Assembly (NCBI GenBank): GCA_032158295.1
Contig: CM063246.1
Span: 3,257,371 to 3,321,370 of the forward strand
DNA length: 64,000 nt
Direction of reading: 5' to 3'
Origin: Pycnopodia helianthoides
Lineage: Eukaryota; Echinodermata; Asteroidea; Forcipulatida; Asteriidae
The notes under the pieces were generated by a model. That model did not search any database. It was not told where the DNA came from and saw only the letters and a list, made by a program, of their open reading frames with translations. Within the stretch, counting starts at the first letter, position 1, and each line of letters starts with the position of its first letter. The translations under genes and the position numbers were made by a program. Shown here piece by piece: positions 22,944 through 33,707 of this stretch.

Positions 22944-23497
22944 TGTCGTGGTTGAGATGGTCTAGTGCACCGGACTCAATTTTGATGTTTCTGATCAGCA
23001 GAGTGTGGGTTCGAGTCCCGGTCTTAACACTCCTGTCCATAAGCAAGACTCTTTAAACCATTATTGCTTCGCCTTTGGCTATGGATGGGTTGTAAAGCTG
23101 TTGGTGCCGTGTGTTGCAAAATGTATGTAAAAGAACCCAGGGGTCGATTTCACAAAACTCTTCCTAACTTAGGACTAGTCCTAGGCAATGCTAAGAGATA
23201 GGACTTAGGACTAGTCCTATCTCTTAGCATTGCCTAGGACTAGTCCTAAGTTAGGAAGAGTTTTGTGAAATCGACCCCAGTACTCTTAGCTTTAAGAGAA
23301 GCGGCTCGCAATGGTTTTTCTGGCATAGCTGGCTGCAGATTCTCTACATCACCCTCCCAAGATGCTATGTAAATGGGTCTTCCATTAAAAAAAATTAGCA
23401 TACCTGTCTTAAGAATACAATAAGTGCTTTAAGATGCCCATAGATAAAGCACTATAAAAAACCTGATTTTTATCAGTAGTGGTAGTATTATTATTGC
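22944..23497 (+). mobile_element. SINE family S1 copy 2, interrupted by a hairpin element
   Basis: The tRNA-Leu-like head includes GGACTCAATTTTGATGTTTC and GGGTTCGAGTCCCGGTC. The body TGTCCATAAGCAAGACTCTTT and AAAAGAACCCAG matches the copy at 12291. The sequence is broken after AACCCAG at 23140 by a 137-bp hairpin, then resumes with TACTCTTAGC. The 3' end is approximate, ending in a TAGTATTATTATTG tail. Confidence 0.8.
23138..23280. mobile_element. Near-perfect 137-bp hairpin element with CAG duplication
   Basis: The element runs 23141-23277 from GGGTCGATTTCACAAAACTC to GAGTTTTGTGAAATCGACCC. Counting one flanking G and C, both arms pair without mismatch for 66 bp around a 7-nt loop (TAGGACT, about 23206-23212). 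Each arm contains the 8-bp palindromic core GGACTAGTCC. Direct CAG triplets flank it (23138-23140 and 23278-23280). Removing one CAG plus the element restores continuity of the host SINE. It carries no open frame and would need a transposase supplied in trans. Confidence 0.92.
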
Positions 23498-24298
23498 CAT
23501 ATAGAGTATGCATTTAAGCGGACACTTTAAGCAAGACCCCTGCACTTCCGGCCATAACTCCAAACTGGGTTTATTTTCTCATCAAACAGATGAGAATAAG
23601 AGCTTTTAAATAACACTTTCTCAATATACAGAATTTTAGGACATCACATCACATTGAGTTCATGGCTGATTGTTTCGGCTGTTTTTTCCACTTTTGAAAG
23701 CCATTTCACTATTTGGAAGAAGTGGCCGAGTTTGGCGCGAGGTATTACAGTGATTACGGTTCAGGTTTCAGGCCACGTTTGATGTACCATCTCTGTGCAA
23801 TATTGTCTCAAGGGATACCTGTTTGACAACTGTTGGGGATATTTTTGTCAAATTATCGTTCCAAACAGAAACAGTTCGAAGGTGATTATTCACAAATAGG
23901 TTCTTGAGGGGGAGAGAAGGAATCGGCATACACTTCTTGAAGAATATGATGAATGTTACCAAGAAGTGATCAAGCAGTCTGCAAAAGTCATGAGCAATCC
24001 TGGCCAATAACCGCCTCCAAATTGCCACTTGATGTGAAGTAAATCTGTTAGCATTGATACAACATGTTCGGAACAACCCCGATGGAGATAGCTTGGAAGG
24101 CTGTGTCTCACACAACGGCTTTGACCACTAAGACATTGTCTACTGCTAGTTTACTTCAAATGGCATTGGGTACAGTTTGGTTTAGATGCTTCAAGGCACA
24201 GACCTGAAGCATCTGAAGTCAGTGACGAAGGGCGCCCTCTCCAAACAAGTCACAAACATGAAGCCCCTATTTTCCCACACCCCCAATGTATTTTCCTA
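23498..24298. other. Unassigned DNA with a weak minus-strand frame
   Basis: A 115-codon minus-strand frame at 23768-24115 opens with ATG, but I recognise no domain and the alternative frames are also partly open. Composition is moderately balanced. It could be an element remnant; no boundaries were found. Confidence 0.25.
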
Positions 24299-24340
24299 AT
24301 TTTAATCCTAACCCTAATCCTAACTCTAACCCTAGAGAGT
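24299..24340. repeat. Degenerate telomere-like hexamer stretch
   Basis: AATCCTAACCCTAATCCTAA followed by CTCTAACCCTAG gives six or seven imperfect CCCTAA-like units (the plus strand is the C-rich strand). It is an interstitial telomere-like patch, too short and worn to be a functional end. Confidence 0.6.
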
Positions 24341-24611
24341 AGATCCCCAGGGGCTATTGGAAAATAGGGTTGTCAGAACGTATAGGGGTGTTGGAACATA
24401 GAGCAGTCACCCTCATAACAGTCAAAAGAAGGTTGCTCCTTGGACCATCTTGTGCACCCCGCATACACTTCCATTGTTTCATAATTGTACAACCTCCAAG
24501 ATGGCGGTGGATGACATTAATGCATAATTCTGCCTATAGATAATCCAATGGCTTAGGCATTGGCTACCACTAGGTCTCTGCACATGCATGCCTCACATGT
24601 GCAGCCAACAG

Positions 24612-24944
24612 TCAAAGCCACAAGCCAAAGCCACAAGACAAAGCCACAAGCACAAGCTGGTCAATCTGAACCGCCTCAACTTTGAGAGGACTTTTACTGA
24701 CTACTGTCTGGTACACTGACTCGTTTATAATGAGTGTATCCTGGGGAGACTTTCCAATCAGCGGGAAACATTTTTTTTCATCAAAATCAAGCAAAACCAC
24801 AGGAATTAGCAAGCCTAATAATCTGACGATCGGCTTGAAAACAATCTGCCTCTCAGGTTTGCAAACGATTAACTCTGACCAACAATTTGTATCACGCTCT
24901 GCAAAGCATAGTTTGGTTTCATACACAATTTCATGAGTGAACAT
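24612..24944 (-). other. Unassigned 110-codon open frame
   Basis: This minus-strand frame from an ATG at 24944 encodes a mixed acidic/hydrophobic peptide with a hydrophobic stretch (LLGLLIPVVLL) in the middle. I do not recognise it. The opposite strand is also open for 84 codons over the same stretch. The start lies just before a dispersed repeat at 24960-25135, so it may belong to a mobile element. The 3' end runs into a short CAAAGCCACAAG tandem (24613-24655). Confidence 0.15.
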
Positions 24945-24959
24945 TTTGGTGCTAATGTT

Positions 24960-25135
24960 TCAATATTCACAACCTTATCCAGACTGAGAGCAAAACAAAG
25001 GGGAAAACAAAAGGTCTCCATGAGGGAATTCTCAAGACAGTGGTACTCCACAAGAAATCTTGTGTACAAAGTTTATGAGAGGATGTTAAGTACATGGACA
25101 AAAGGACAGAACTAAAGATGCCTCCAAAGGAATGT
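24960..25135. repeat. Dispersed repeat shared with the 61-kb array
   Basis: GGGAAAACAAAAGGTCTCCA, TACTCCACAAGAAATCTTGT, TACAAAGTTTATGAGAGG and GATGCCTCCAAAGGAATGTA occur in the same order as in the units at about 61370-61500 and 61760-61915. The repeat is non-coding; the 152-codon minus-strand frame over it is incidental. Confidence 0.75.
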
Positions 25136-25337
25136 AAAAAAAAAGAATGTGCACACACATGCCTGCTCCTACTCAACCAATGCGATCCGACACTCAGCTC
25201 TGTAGTTTCCGAGATACACAAGAAATAGATCCCTAACAACATGACATCATCAACTATTGCTGTCATTGGACCATGGTGTTCCACGGTCGGATCAACTAAT
25301 GCATCACATCGGGACTGGAATTGTGGAGGCCACTGTT

Positions 25338-25396
25338 GCCCCTGATGGGCATGGCCTTGGTGCCCCTGATGGGCATGGTCTTGGTGCCCTACAAAA
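25338..25396. repeat. 24-bp tandem repeat, about 2.4 copies
   Basis: CCCCTGATGGGCATGGCCTT and CCCCTGATGGGCATGGTCTT follow each other with a 24-bp period, then a partial GGTGCCCT unit. Confidence 0.75.
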
Positions 25397-26640
25397 TACA
25401 CCCAGTGAGTGCCCTTTGCATGCAAAATGAAAATGGCCTTGGCCTAATAAGTAAGAAATTCTCTGCCTGCTTTTAACACATGTGATTTAGCACCTAGAGT
25501 AACAGTTTGTAATGGGGGGGGGGGGCATAGGTTCTCAGTGAATTAGCCTACAAAAATGACTACAACTGCAATTGCATCACTAAGGTTTTCTTTTCAAAGT
25601 TGTTTTGCCAAGAAAACCACCCGAATCTCTTTCCTCCTTTTTAAATTTTTTTTTGTTACATAGATAAGCGAAATAACAAGCAACTAAAATAGAGGGAATG
25701 AGGGTTAATCTATATGCACACCAAAATAAAGAGAGTATGAGGCAGTCAGATTAAGCCAAGGCTTGTAGACGACAGCCTAGACAGACAAACTACCAACGTG
25801 GAGACAAGACAAACAGGTAAACGCAAAACAAAACAACAAACAGACTGTCGTTGCAATCAGAGAAGTATGTCTAAGCTAGCAGTGCTATTAAGTAAACGGC
25901 TGAAAACAGGAGCTGGACTGACTTTAAAAGAGAGGAGAAATCTTTTTGAAAAACAGTGTGGGCAAAATCTTCCCTTTAAAGGATTATTCCACAGTCCAGC
26001 AATTAGACCATGACAGGTCCTCAGAAGCATGCATAATAGTTATATCTTTACAGAGCATCCGTTATTGATACTTAACCTATTTTACGGATTGCCAACGAAA
26101 TTGGATAAAATGTGACTAAGACCAAGGTAAAAGATCTCCATCCGAAAAATCAGAGTGGGAGAAGAAAAAAAAAATGCTAGGTATGTCACATCAATCCATA
26201 TAATAGCTAGGTTATTGAACAGTTCACGATCTCTCAATATGTCATAAATTAAGGGACATACACACTTCTTAGATGTAATATTCGGGGAGGAAATATCTTG
26301 ACTTTTTAATGAAACACAATCTAAGTGGTTCTCCCCGTCTCCATCAAGCATCCTGGAGAGTCTCAAGCTCCCGCGTAGACAAACACTGGTCCGCCCTCAT
26401 CAGCATGCAGTGGGATGAAGACCCATCTCTTGCGTCGCTCATCTTTGGAGTTTACACGGTGCCGTGTGACTGGACCATCGAACCCTTAATTGCATTAAAT
26501 ACATCAGGCAATACCTGTGCCTGCATAAAATAACCTACATTCAGAATTAGGACAGAGCCATTTAGACAATTACCAGCCATATGAGATGCACATATATATG
26601 TAGGGTTATTCGAGTGTGCTGTGTGCGAGATCTGATGCCG
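25397..26640. other. Unassigned non-coding DNA
   Basis: A G run lies at 25515-25526. Weak frames at 25798, 26082 and 26309 have no recognised features. The patch at 26290-26480 is balanced in composition and could be part of the conserved block that follows. Confidence 0.4.
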
Positions 26641-26790
26641 GCACATGAACCGTGTTCATGCGACAAATGACAAAATTATGACGTGGGAGATATCGGGAAA
26701 AGATTAAGCTCTCCGAGGCAGGCAATAAGATTAATGAATACCGCGCTAATTAAATATTATACTTCCCAAGGAAGACAACCCATTGTCTGA
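26641..26790. promoter_or_regulatory. Candidate conserved non-coding element
   Basis: Contains the palindrome CATGAACCGTGTTCATG (26644-26660), GGCAATAAGATTAATGAATA and CCGCGCTAATTAAATATTAT. Homeodomain-like TAAT cores are clustered and no repeat is visible. Function is inferred. Confidence 0.3.
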
Positions 26791-27959
26791 TCAAAAATGT
26801 TTAGTTCTTTTATCTCTTGATGATTTTACTTCTGTAATTTGGTTTTCGACATAAACAAAAATGAATCAACGAAGCGACTGAAGAAATTTTGTTTCAATTG
26901 ATGACAAAAATCAAGTTATTTATTTCATATTGTCAAGCACCATATGGTGTACTACAACTGTACTGCATAAAGAATGAAGCACCAAATTAAATGTCCTTTG
27001 TTTCTTTCACCATTAAAGAAGCCTTCGTATCTGCACGTGGAAATTAGATAAGGACCTGTGCATTGCTGTTTTTACTCATAGTTCTGGAATCAGTTTTTTT
27101 CCTGAAGTATTCTCACTTTAAAGAGATGTTATAAGAAGCAGTTTGAACTACTTGAACCAACAATGTCATCACAATAGTTGCTCGTCTTCTTCTACAAATG
27201 TTGAGTGTTTTTTTTATTATGAAGAACTGAGTACACCGCTCAAAATGTTGAGACTCACCTCACTTACCTATTCTTTTTCAGAACCAACACTTTTTTCCCA
27301 AGAAAAGATTACATGGTTATCACCTACATACTAGCATCTTTCTGTACATCTTCAGGGCTCATGCAGGGTTCAAATGTGTTACACTGGACCTGAGACCAGT
27401 GATTTCACATTGGAGCCAGTAAACTCTGGATCGGACAAGTCTGGTGGTCTCGTGTTTTTTCAATTGAATATCAATACCTAGCTGTGAAATATCTTTAATA
27501 GAAAGAAAAGTATTACGTTGTTCAAATGTTGACTTGGAGTCTGATAAATATCTTTCAATTCTGAAAAATATACTTACCTATAATCCAAATGAGGTAATCT
27601 TCTCTTAGTGCTTGTAAAAAAACAAACAGTTTATTTGTTAAACTGTGTAGAAAGTTTGTTTCTTATTTTGATTCTGGTCTTGTCAAACAATTCTGGTCTG
27701 GAAATAATTTTGAGCAACAAGCCCAGCGGTCTTGTATGTGTAATTTTATCTCAAATTCGAGCCCTGATCTACACACTATAGAAACCTTCAAATCTCTCTT
27801 CGTTAAACGTTTTGTAGTGTTCACGTTCTAACAACATGTTTCCACGAAGGTAACACTTCTGATTCAAGTTTCAATTCGATCACACATTCCCAGATAAATT
27901 CCTTGAACTGAAAGTGTGCCAGAGTATTCATGGAAAACAAAACAAGAAAGAAACATGAC
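26791..27959. other. AT-rich non-coding DNA
   Basis: No features recognised. CAAATAAACTG on the minus strand (27630-27642) provides an AATAAA word about 1.7 kb beyond the stop codon of the coiled-coil gene; whether it is used is unknown. Confidence 0.45.
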
Positions 27960-28085
27960 ATCTAGAATGGCAAAGGTCATGGGTTTGAATCCCACCCAAG
28001 TATTATATGCAAGTGGGCTTTTTTTCTATTGGACTCGAAAAGTACTGAGTATACAGTGCTTAGCACACACCGATGTAGGGTAAAA
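27960..28085 (+). mobile_element. SINE family S3 fragment
   Basis: TCTAGAATGGCAAAGGTCAT then GGGTTTGAATCCCACCCAAG (B-box region of a tRNA-like head), followed by ACTGAGTATACAGTGCTTAG and CACACCGATGTAGGGTAAAA. This is the plus-strand form of the family seen in reverse at 34690, 47547 and 59235. Confidence 0.65.
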
Positions 28086-28663
28086 CAAAACTAATTAGAA
28101 AGAACCATAAAGTATGTTTTCAATATCTATATTTTGAAATAGCATTGTTACAAAGTATTTATCTTTGTTCTCTGACTACATCCTAGATTCCCTTTAAAAC
28201 AAAAAAGAGTAGTTTTTTACAACTAAAATAAAAATGCAACATGTAAGTACACTGAAAAAAAAACACACCTCCAAAACACAATAGACCTTATGCATTGACG
28301 TCAATACCCTGCCATCTCTGAGGTAAAACAATGATGAAACAATGGAAAACGTTTATGTACGCCGATAGGAACGGCCAATGAGCAGGCTTCTTTTGACCTC
28401 TAGCCGAGGGCACCCTACTCAAATGATGTCATATGCACAAGGTCTGTTGTCCAAGCCAATCAAAACAAATCTTGACCTATTAGTTTTAAAAGCAGAAGGA
28501 TCCTGCATTGACCTTTTGATCCTCTATAAATAGAGTTTTATAAACACACCAGATGCATCTTTGTTTTCTGATGGTAATTCATTTATGTTCTTTGGGAATT
28601 TATAAATATTAAAACAAATATTATGTACATGGACGGAAAAAAAGAATTCTTCGGAATATATCT
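28086..28663. other. Unassigned AT-rich DNA
   Basis: Nothing recognised. An A run lies at 28255-28263. Confidence 0.45.
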
Positions 28664-28853
28664 TTAAGGGGCTTAGTCGTCATGATCGAAGCAGTCCTGT
28701 GGCTGTACATAGAATGATAAACTCTCACCCAGTTTCTGCGCGCGCTCTCCATAGATTTGATACGAAGTGAGGGCGCGCTCATGCAGTAACTGGGTGAGAG
28801 TTCATAGTTCCATGTACAGGCCTGCTTTGATCATGACGACACAGACCCTTTAA
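28664..28853. mobile_element. TTAA-flanked hairpin element, 182 bp
   Basis: TTAA lies at 28664-28667 and 28850-28853. Between them the two halves are complementary over most of their length: GTCGTCATGATCGAAGCAG pairs with CTGCTTTGATCATGACGAC, and AACTCTCACCCAGTTTCTGC pairs with GCAGTAACTGGGTGAGAGTT. The outer ends GGGGCTTAGTC and GACACAGACCCT are less well matched. TTAA duplication is characteristic of piggyBac-type transposition, although TTAA may also be part of the terminal repeat. It lies about 0.5 kb past the stop codon of the coiled-coil gene and its right edge supplies minus-strand ATTAAA words. Confidence 0.8.
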
Positions 28854-28965
28854 TTTTAATATTATACCAAATTCCAAGTAAAAAAACAAACTAACAAGCC
28901 TTGTAGAAAACTGTATGCAAAAAAAGTTACAATAAGTACTCTCAAATTAAAGGTAAACAATCAAA

Positions 28966-29285
28966 TTAAAGGGTGTGCATAGCATTGGTAAGATAGAAAA
29001 TATAGACATTCACGGATTTGCACATAATTTACATGGAAAACTTCGCTTGCAATATTTTTTGCCATATACAATCTACAGTTTTAGAAAATCGAGTAAAACA
29101 ATTAATTTTGTTTTTTGCCAGTCCCTAATCCAATGTTTGAAACCAGTGAAAGGGTTTTTCACTGTTTTCATGTGACTCTGAAACTTTTACTTTCACAGGT
29201 TTGTTATTTCATGCATATGTTGGGTCACACAAAGTGTGAATCCGGGTCTTTGACAATAATATTGGTTGCAGGGAAGTTTTACAAA
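28966..29285 (+). mobile_element. TTAA-type foldback element, family B copy 2
   Basis: TTAAAGGGTGTGCATAGCAT at the left edge, then CACGGATTTGCACATAATTT, GTTTGAAACCAGTGAAAGGG, TTTGTTATTTCATGCATATG and CACACAAAGTGTGAATCCGG. The order is the same as the copies at 14961 and 37580. The right end is degraded. It begins within about 100 bp of the gene's stop codon and so probably lies in its 3' UTR or just beyond it. Confidence 0.75.
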
Positions 29286-29379
29286 TTCACGCTGAAATAA
29301 CACCCAACACATACATGTGTGTTTAAGTTTACAATATTGATAGCATTATCATTGTTGCATCTTCCCCTTTACAGAACTG

Positions 29380-30135
29380 CTACCTAATATTCGAGATACT
29401 CAAGATAGACGACTTGGATGAGGAGGCACTGTTCCTGCTTGCCTTGTTCTTCTTCCTCTCCTTGACATCTCCTCCTGGTGATGGTCCCTTTAGGCTGGGT
29501 AACGCCAACGGCTTCATCCTCTCTGACAAGCGTAGGTCCTCATTCTCCTCCCTCAGGTAGTTCACCTCTCGTTTCAGGTGAACAAATTCCCGAAAGTTCA
29601 ATCCTTCTGGTTTCTCAATGATGGGCTTCTTGGTGAAGCTGTCAGCGAGGAGGACCTCTCTCTTGCGGATCTCATCCTGGAGTCTCTCGATGAAGGCGAG
29701 CATCCTGTCTCTCTCACTGAGCTCCTCTTGGAGTTCTGTCGTCTTCTCCACCAGTTCTCCTCTCAGGGTTGTCTCCCTCTCACCCATCCTGCCGATCTCT
29801 TGCTGATACCCTGCCGCCTCTTTGCTCAGTTTCACAATCTGCTTCTTCAGTTTCTCATTACCCTCGTTCTTCTCCCGTTTGAAGCTCCTCGCCGTTGCCA
29901 GCTCGTTCTCGAGGTGTTCTATCTTAAATGTGAACTCCTTGATCTTTTGCTGGGCTTCACCCAGCTCCAAGGTCAGACGTTCCCTGCAAGATTCACAATC
30001 TTGGAGTTGGTTGGCGTCAGCCTTCAGGCCGATGTTCTCATTTGCCAGGCGTGTGCTTTCGGCAGAGAGACGCTCATTTGCCGTCTTCAATTCCATGACT
30101 TGGGCGATGGTACGATCAAGTTGTTGGTTCAGCAC
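29380..30135 (-). CDS. Terminal coding exon of a coiled-coil protein, family unknown
   Basis: This 756-base minus-strand exon encodes 251 residues and ends in TAG (plus CTA at 29380-29382). It starts after a GTAG acceptor (minus TGCTGTAG, boundary at 30136/30135) in phase 0, so the first codon GTG is internal valine, not a start. Residues 1-165 are almost continuous heptad-patterned, charged coiled coil (L/I/V at a/d positions, E/K/Q/R elsewhere) with one CxxC pair (C47, C50). A proline-containing break (KKPIIEKPEG, about 169-178) is followed by a short second helix with FREFVHLKREVNYLREEN. The last 45 residues are a basic, serine-rich tail ending SILSISNIR. Such proteins are usually cytoskeletal, centrosomal, ciliary or Golgi scaffolds; I cannot choose among these. 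The long plus-strand frames over it are antisense shadows. Confidence 0.85.
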   Translation of the reverse strand: MLNQQLDRTIAQVMELKTANERLSAESTRLANENIGLKADANQLQDCESCRERLTLELGEAQQKIKEFTFKIEHLENELATARSFKREKNEGNEKLKKQIVKLSKEAAGYQQEIGRMGERETTLRGELVEKTTELQEELSERDRMLAFIERLQDEIRKREVLLADSFTKKPIIEKPEGLNFREFVHLKREVNYLREENEDLRLSERMKPLALPSLKGPSPGGDVKERKKNKASRNSASSSKSSILSISNIR

Positions 30136-30302
30136 CTACAGCAATGGCAACGGTAAAAAAGAAAAGTGCTCACAAAGGAATTTCTATTAGGTACAGGCGC
30201 TTGGTAATCTTGATGCACTTGTTTACAGAAAAAAAGGCTCCAGTGTTTGAAGGGGGGTGAGGTGGATATTTACATTAATATTTGAGTGTAAAACAAAGCA
30301 TT

Positions 30303-30402
30303 TGTAGTTCATTTTTAGAAAATTTGAAAACAAATTAATCATACCTACATCTGTAGTTCATTTTTACAAAATTTGAAAACAAATTAATCATTCCTACAAA
30401 AT
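30303..30402. repeat. 49-bp tandem duplication
   Basis: TGTAGTTCATTTTTAGAAAA and TGTAGTTCATTTTTACAAAA begin 49 bp apart and stay nearly identical through ACAAATTAATCAT. It is a recent local duplication within the intron. Confidence 0.85.
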
Positions 30403-31906
30403 TAGCAATGTCATGAACTAAAATGTATGTTACAGTCTAAACCTTTTCATGTGGGCAAAACTCAGTACAGATGTACTGTGCTTACTTTCTTTGACTTAAT
30501 ATAATCACAGTATGGCCATCTTGCTCAAAATCAACATATAGGCCTATTAAGTACACTAAAGCTCTTGCAAAACTGATGTAGGCTTCTTTTTTTGTACATC
30601 AAGGTTCAGTATTTTTTTTTTTGCTGTGAACACAACAAACATGGTGGCAGCAAAAATTATAGTAAATTGTCATTTCAAGACTAGTGTGGAAGTTTTTTCA
30701 AATTCTTAGACCTGATACCTTTTTCTTGTTAGTAAGGGCAAGGCATTTTTCTCCTCGTAAAGGGCACTTTTATGGGAGAAATTGTACAGAAACATTTCAA
30801 GGGACATCAAGGAAATGACCGGGGACTTCGGGGCAGTTGCCTCCATAATGTATTGTTTATACTGATCTATGGAATTGTGGAACCTTACGGCAGAGTTTTC
30901 CCCCTACACAAGCTACATTCCTGCGGTGAATTGAAGGCCGATACGCAGGAATTGCGCCAGATACACGAAAATCGTGGTCAATGCGTTAATTTCTGTTTTC
31001 TTCAAAACAATAATAATACTATTTTTTGTTTTACTTCAGATCCAATTCACAAAAAAACATCAAGATAAAACCATTTAGAATGCCCCACATTGCACAGTAG
31101 GATTTTTACAACCAAAGATAAACACCAAGAATAAAAACATTCCGTAGACATTGTTTCAATTCAGCGTGTTTCAGCCAAACTTCAAAAATTTGGGTCCAGA
31201 ACGCCCCCCAGTTTTGAAAAAAATCCTGGGGAGAACCCTGTTATGGATTTCATCTTGTTTCATTCATCGAGGATGCAACATAACTCGCAGTAAGTATTCA
31301 CTTTAGCTCAAATTTACTTTTTGTTGCAGTTTCAAAAGGGTTTCAAAGCTCATTTACATTTATTCACTGGTAACCACAACTATTCACTGGTAACCACCTA
31401 GAATCATTCATGACTTGGGCGTCTCTCTTCTTCTTTTTCTCTCTCTCTCTTTAAATTTTGAAGTAACTCACTCATTTGCTGGATATTACAACAATTATAA
31501 AAGCAGCTCATAAGAAATGCTACAACTCATCAATAAAAATCTACAACTTGCAGTGCATTATTTAATTCCCAACACCATCACACCATCCCACGAATAGACA
31601 CAAAACTATTTCTCCTTCATTCCGAAAGAAGAAAAAAAAAAAAAAAGAGAGACAAAAAAGGACATCTAAATTATCGAGGTGATGTGTCAGACTATCAATC
31701 ATAATATTCTGGGTCATGATTGCGTCACCCACCGCCGGCTGCCTTTGAACCGGCCAGACTAAAATGTATGGAACCGTGTCGTTGACAATCACTGTCAGTC
31801 ATGCCTGACCGACTGCTGGCGCTGAGGGTTTAGCTGGCCAAACACGCTCTGCGGCACTGCGTACATTTACCCTTTCACGGTCTGTTACCGTAAGTCAACT
31901 GAGTCG

Positions 31907-31908
<2 letters not shown>

Positions 31909-31968
<60 letters not shown>

Positions 31969-32000
31969 GAGAGTCCACGGATAGAAACCCCCCCCCCCCC
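31909..32000. repeat. GA microsatellite with an adjacent C run
   Basis: About 33 GA units with one GATA interruption (31909-31974) are followed by AGTCCACGGATAGAAA and a C run of 12-13. On the minus strand this is a CT tract inside the gene's intron. The 124-codon minus-strand frame across it is low complexity. Confidence 0.9.
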
Positions 32001-33137
32001 ACTTCTTAAATATATACAAGCATTAGTTCTCCCTCCAGAAAACCCAATTTGTGATAATGTAATAATTATTGTTAATACTTTTTCATCGTTGAGGCAAACA
32101 TTGCACATCACGGTCGAGTGAGCACTGCCATGATTGCCAGAGCAAAGGCATTCTCCCAAATGGGAACAAATTTCAACAACTGTGTCAAATTTCCTTAAAC
32201 TGTGCCGACGTTTATTTCTATACCCAACAATTACAAGTAGAGCACACATTTTCAGTGTTTTCTATGAGAAAAACAACCATTCGAGTTCAGAGATTCACAC
32301 GTTAAAACTGTAAACCAGTATCAATGGAATCTGAGGAAAGACTGATGCATGTACTGCTGCGCAGTTTCCTTTTAGTTTTCTCCACAAAAATCTTGTCTTG
32401 CAAATTTTACAGCATCTTTGTCTGGTCCCCAATATATAATAGCTCTAATGAATATCACTTCCTATTATACAAAAAGAGAACAGACTATTTTTTTTCTCTG
32501 AGCCTCATTTTGGGTACACTGGTGTAGATGGGAATCTCTTCAAAACGGTTGTAACAGTAACTCTGTGTAATAAGTACTTATTGCTTTTATTTAAACTAAT
32601 CACATCTTTTTCCTTTTTCTACATAAAGACAACCATGTTCGAATTACTTGCAATTTTCTCAATATCAGAAAAACATGAAGTTTGTTTTGTTACTACCGCT
32701 CCAGAAAAAAAACTCGACTTTATATTCACTTGAGGACAACTATTTCTTAATCCCATCTCATTTCTTTTGCAAAAGAAAACACATTGGATTAGTAACTGTC
32801 AAGTTAAAATTTTAATTAGTTTCAATCTGAAAGCTCACTGGTTATAAAGAAAAAAAAGCTCCATCTGAAATAAAGTCAAAGTCGAGGAAATGGCATTTGA
32901 AGACCTCAAACAAATCACCATTTCTTGTTTGGATTGCTCCAATCGAAATAAGCCCAGTATGAATATGCACAAACTCCCTGACAGACATATACACTGCTTT
33001 TTGACTATTCTTTCAACCATGACCACCAAATATGATGACAATTTAACAGCTTGGTTGGATGGTTGTGGGTTTTTTAAAGACAGTAGTTTTTGACTCTTCT
33101 AAAAACAAAATAAAAAGAACATTTATAAACTTTGCCT

Positions 33138-33573
33138 TTAAAGGTAGGGTCACAGATTGTCTTTGTCAACAAAATGCTGATTTATTGGCACAATTATCAG
33201 GAAAGATACAATAAAAGTCACATGTGAAAGTTTTGGCTGAATACAGAGTCTACTTGCTGAGAAAACAGCAAAAAAACTGTCACAGTATTTTCACGAGAAG
33301 GTCGAATCTATCCACAAATAGTGAGGTGACAGCGGCTACCAAACATATCTCTGGCTGCAGCATTTGTGAAAGGACACCAGCCCTCAGAAATTTTGGGAAA
33401 TGTTTCTCAGATTCAAATCGGTTTGGGTGAAAAATTATCAAACCACAATACTTCGAAGGGAATCCTTTCTCAAAATAGTTTTATACTCCCAGCAGCTGCA
33501 GTGCTTCTCACCAGGTAAGATTTTATGGTAATTAATTTTCGGAGTATTTACGAATCTATGACTCTACCTTTAA
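33138..33573 (-). mobile_element. TTAA-type foldback element, family A copy 3 (intronic)
   Basis: TTAA at 33138-33141 and 33570-33573 encloses AAGGTAGGGTCACAGATTG on the left and ATCTATGACTCTACCT on the right. The interior is the reverse complement of copies 1 and 2: ACTTGCTGAGAAAACAGC pairs with their TTTCTCAGCAAGT block. At 436 bp it looks complete. It lies in the intron about 135 bp from the 90-bp exon. Confidence 0.88.
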
Positions 33574-33707
33574 GTTGAGAATGAGAGCACCTGCTTTGAG
33601 AAAATTGTCACAGGTTAGCTGTAAGAAATGTCTCTGTGAAATTGAAGAGTGTGAATGAATGAAACCTTATGATGTATCGTTCCTTCATGTATGGCGGACA
33701 TACTTAC

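Larger units (their letters stand above)
30136..33707 (-). other. Intron of the coiled-coil gene
   Basis: The 3572-bp intron has a GTAAGTATG donor at its minus-strand 5' end (33707) and a TAG acceptor at 30136. It holds a short tandem duplication (30303-30402), an A run (31628-31645), a GA microsatellite (31909-31974) with an adjacent C run (31988-32000), and a family A element (33138-33573). I see no further exon in it. A 98-codon plus-strand frame at 30772 has no recognisable features. Confidence 0.7.

Noticed and set aside
26644..26660. Steroid-receptor response element
   Set aside because: The spacing between GAAC and GTTC is not that of the known inverted-repeat elements. It was kept only as an unnamed palindrome.
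29578..30190. 192- and 122-codon plus-strand frames
   Set aside because: They are antisense to the coiled-coil exon. Their leucine-rich peptides are a consequence of coding bias on the other strand.
31875..32249. 124-codon minus-strand frame
   Set aside because: It is dominated by serine-leucine repeats from the GA/CT microsatellite.
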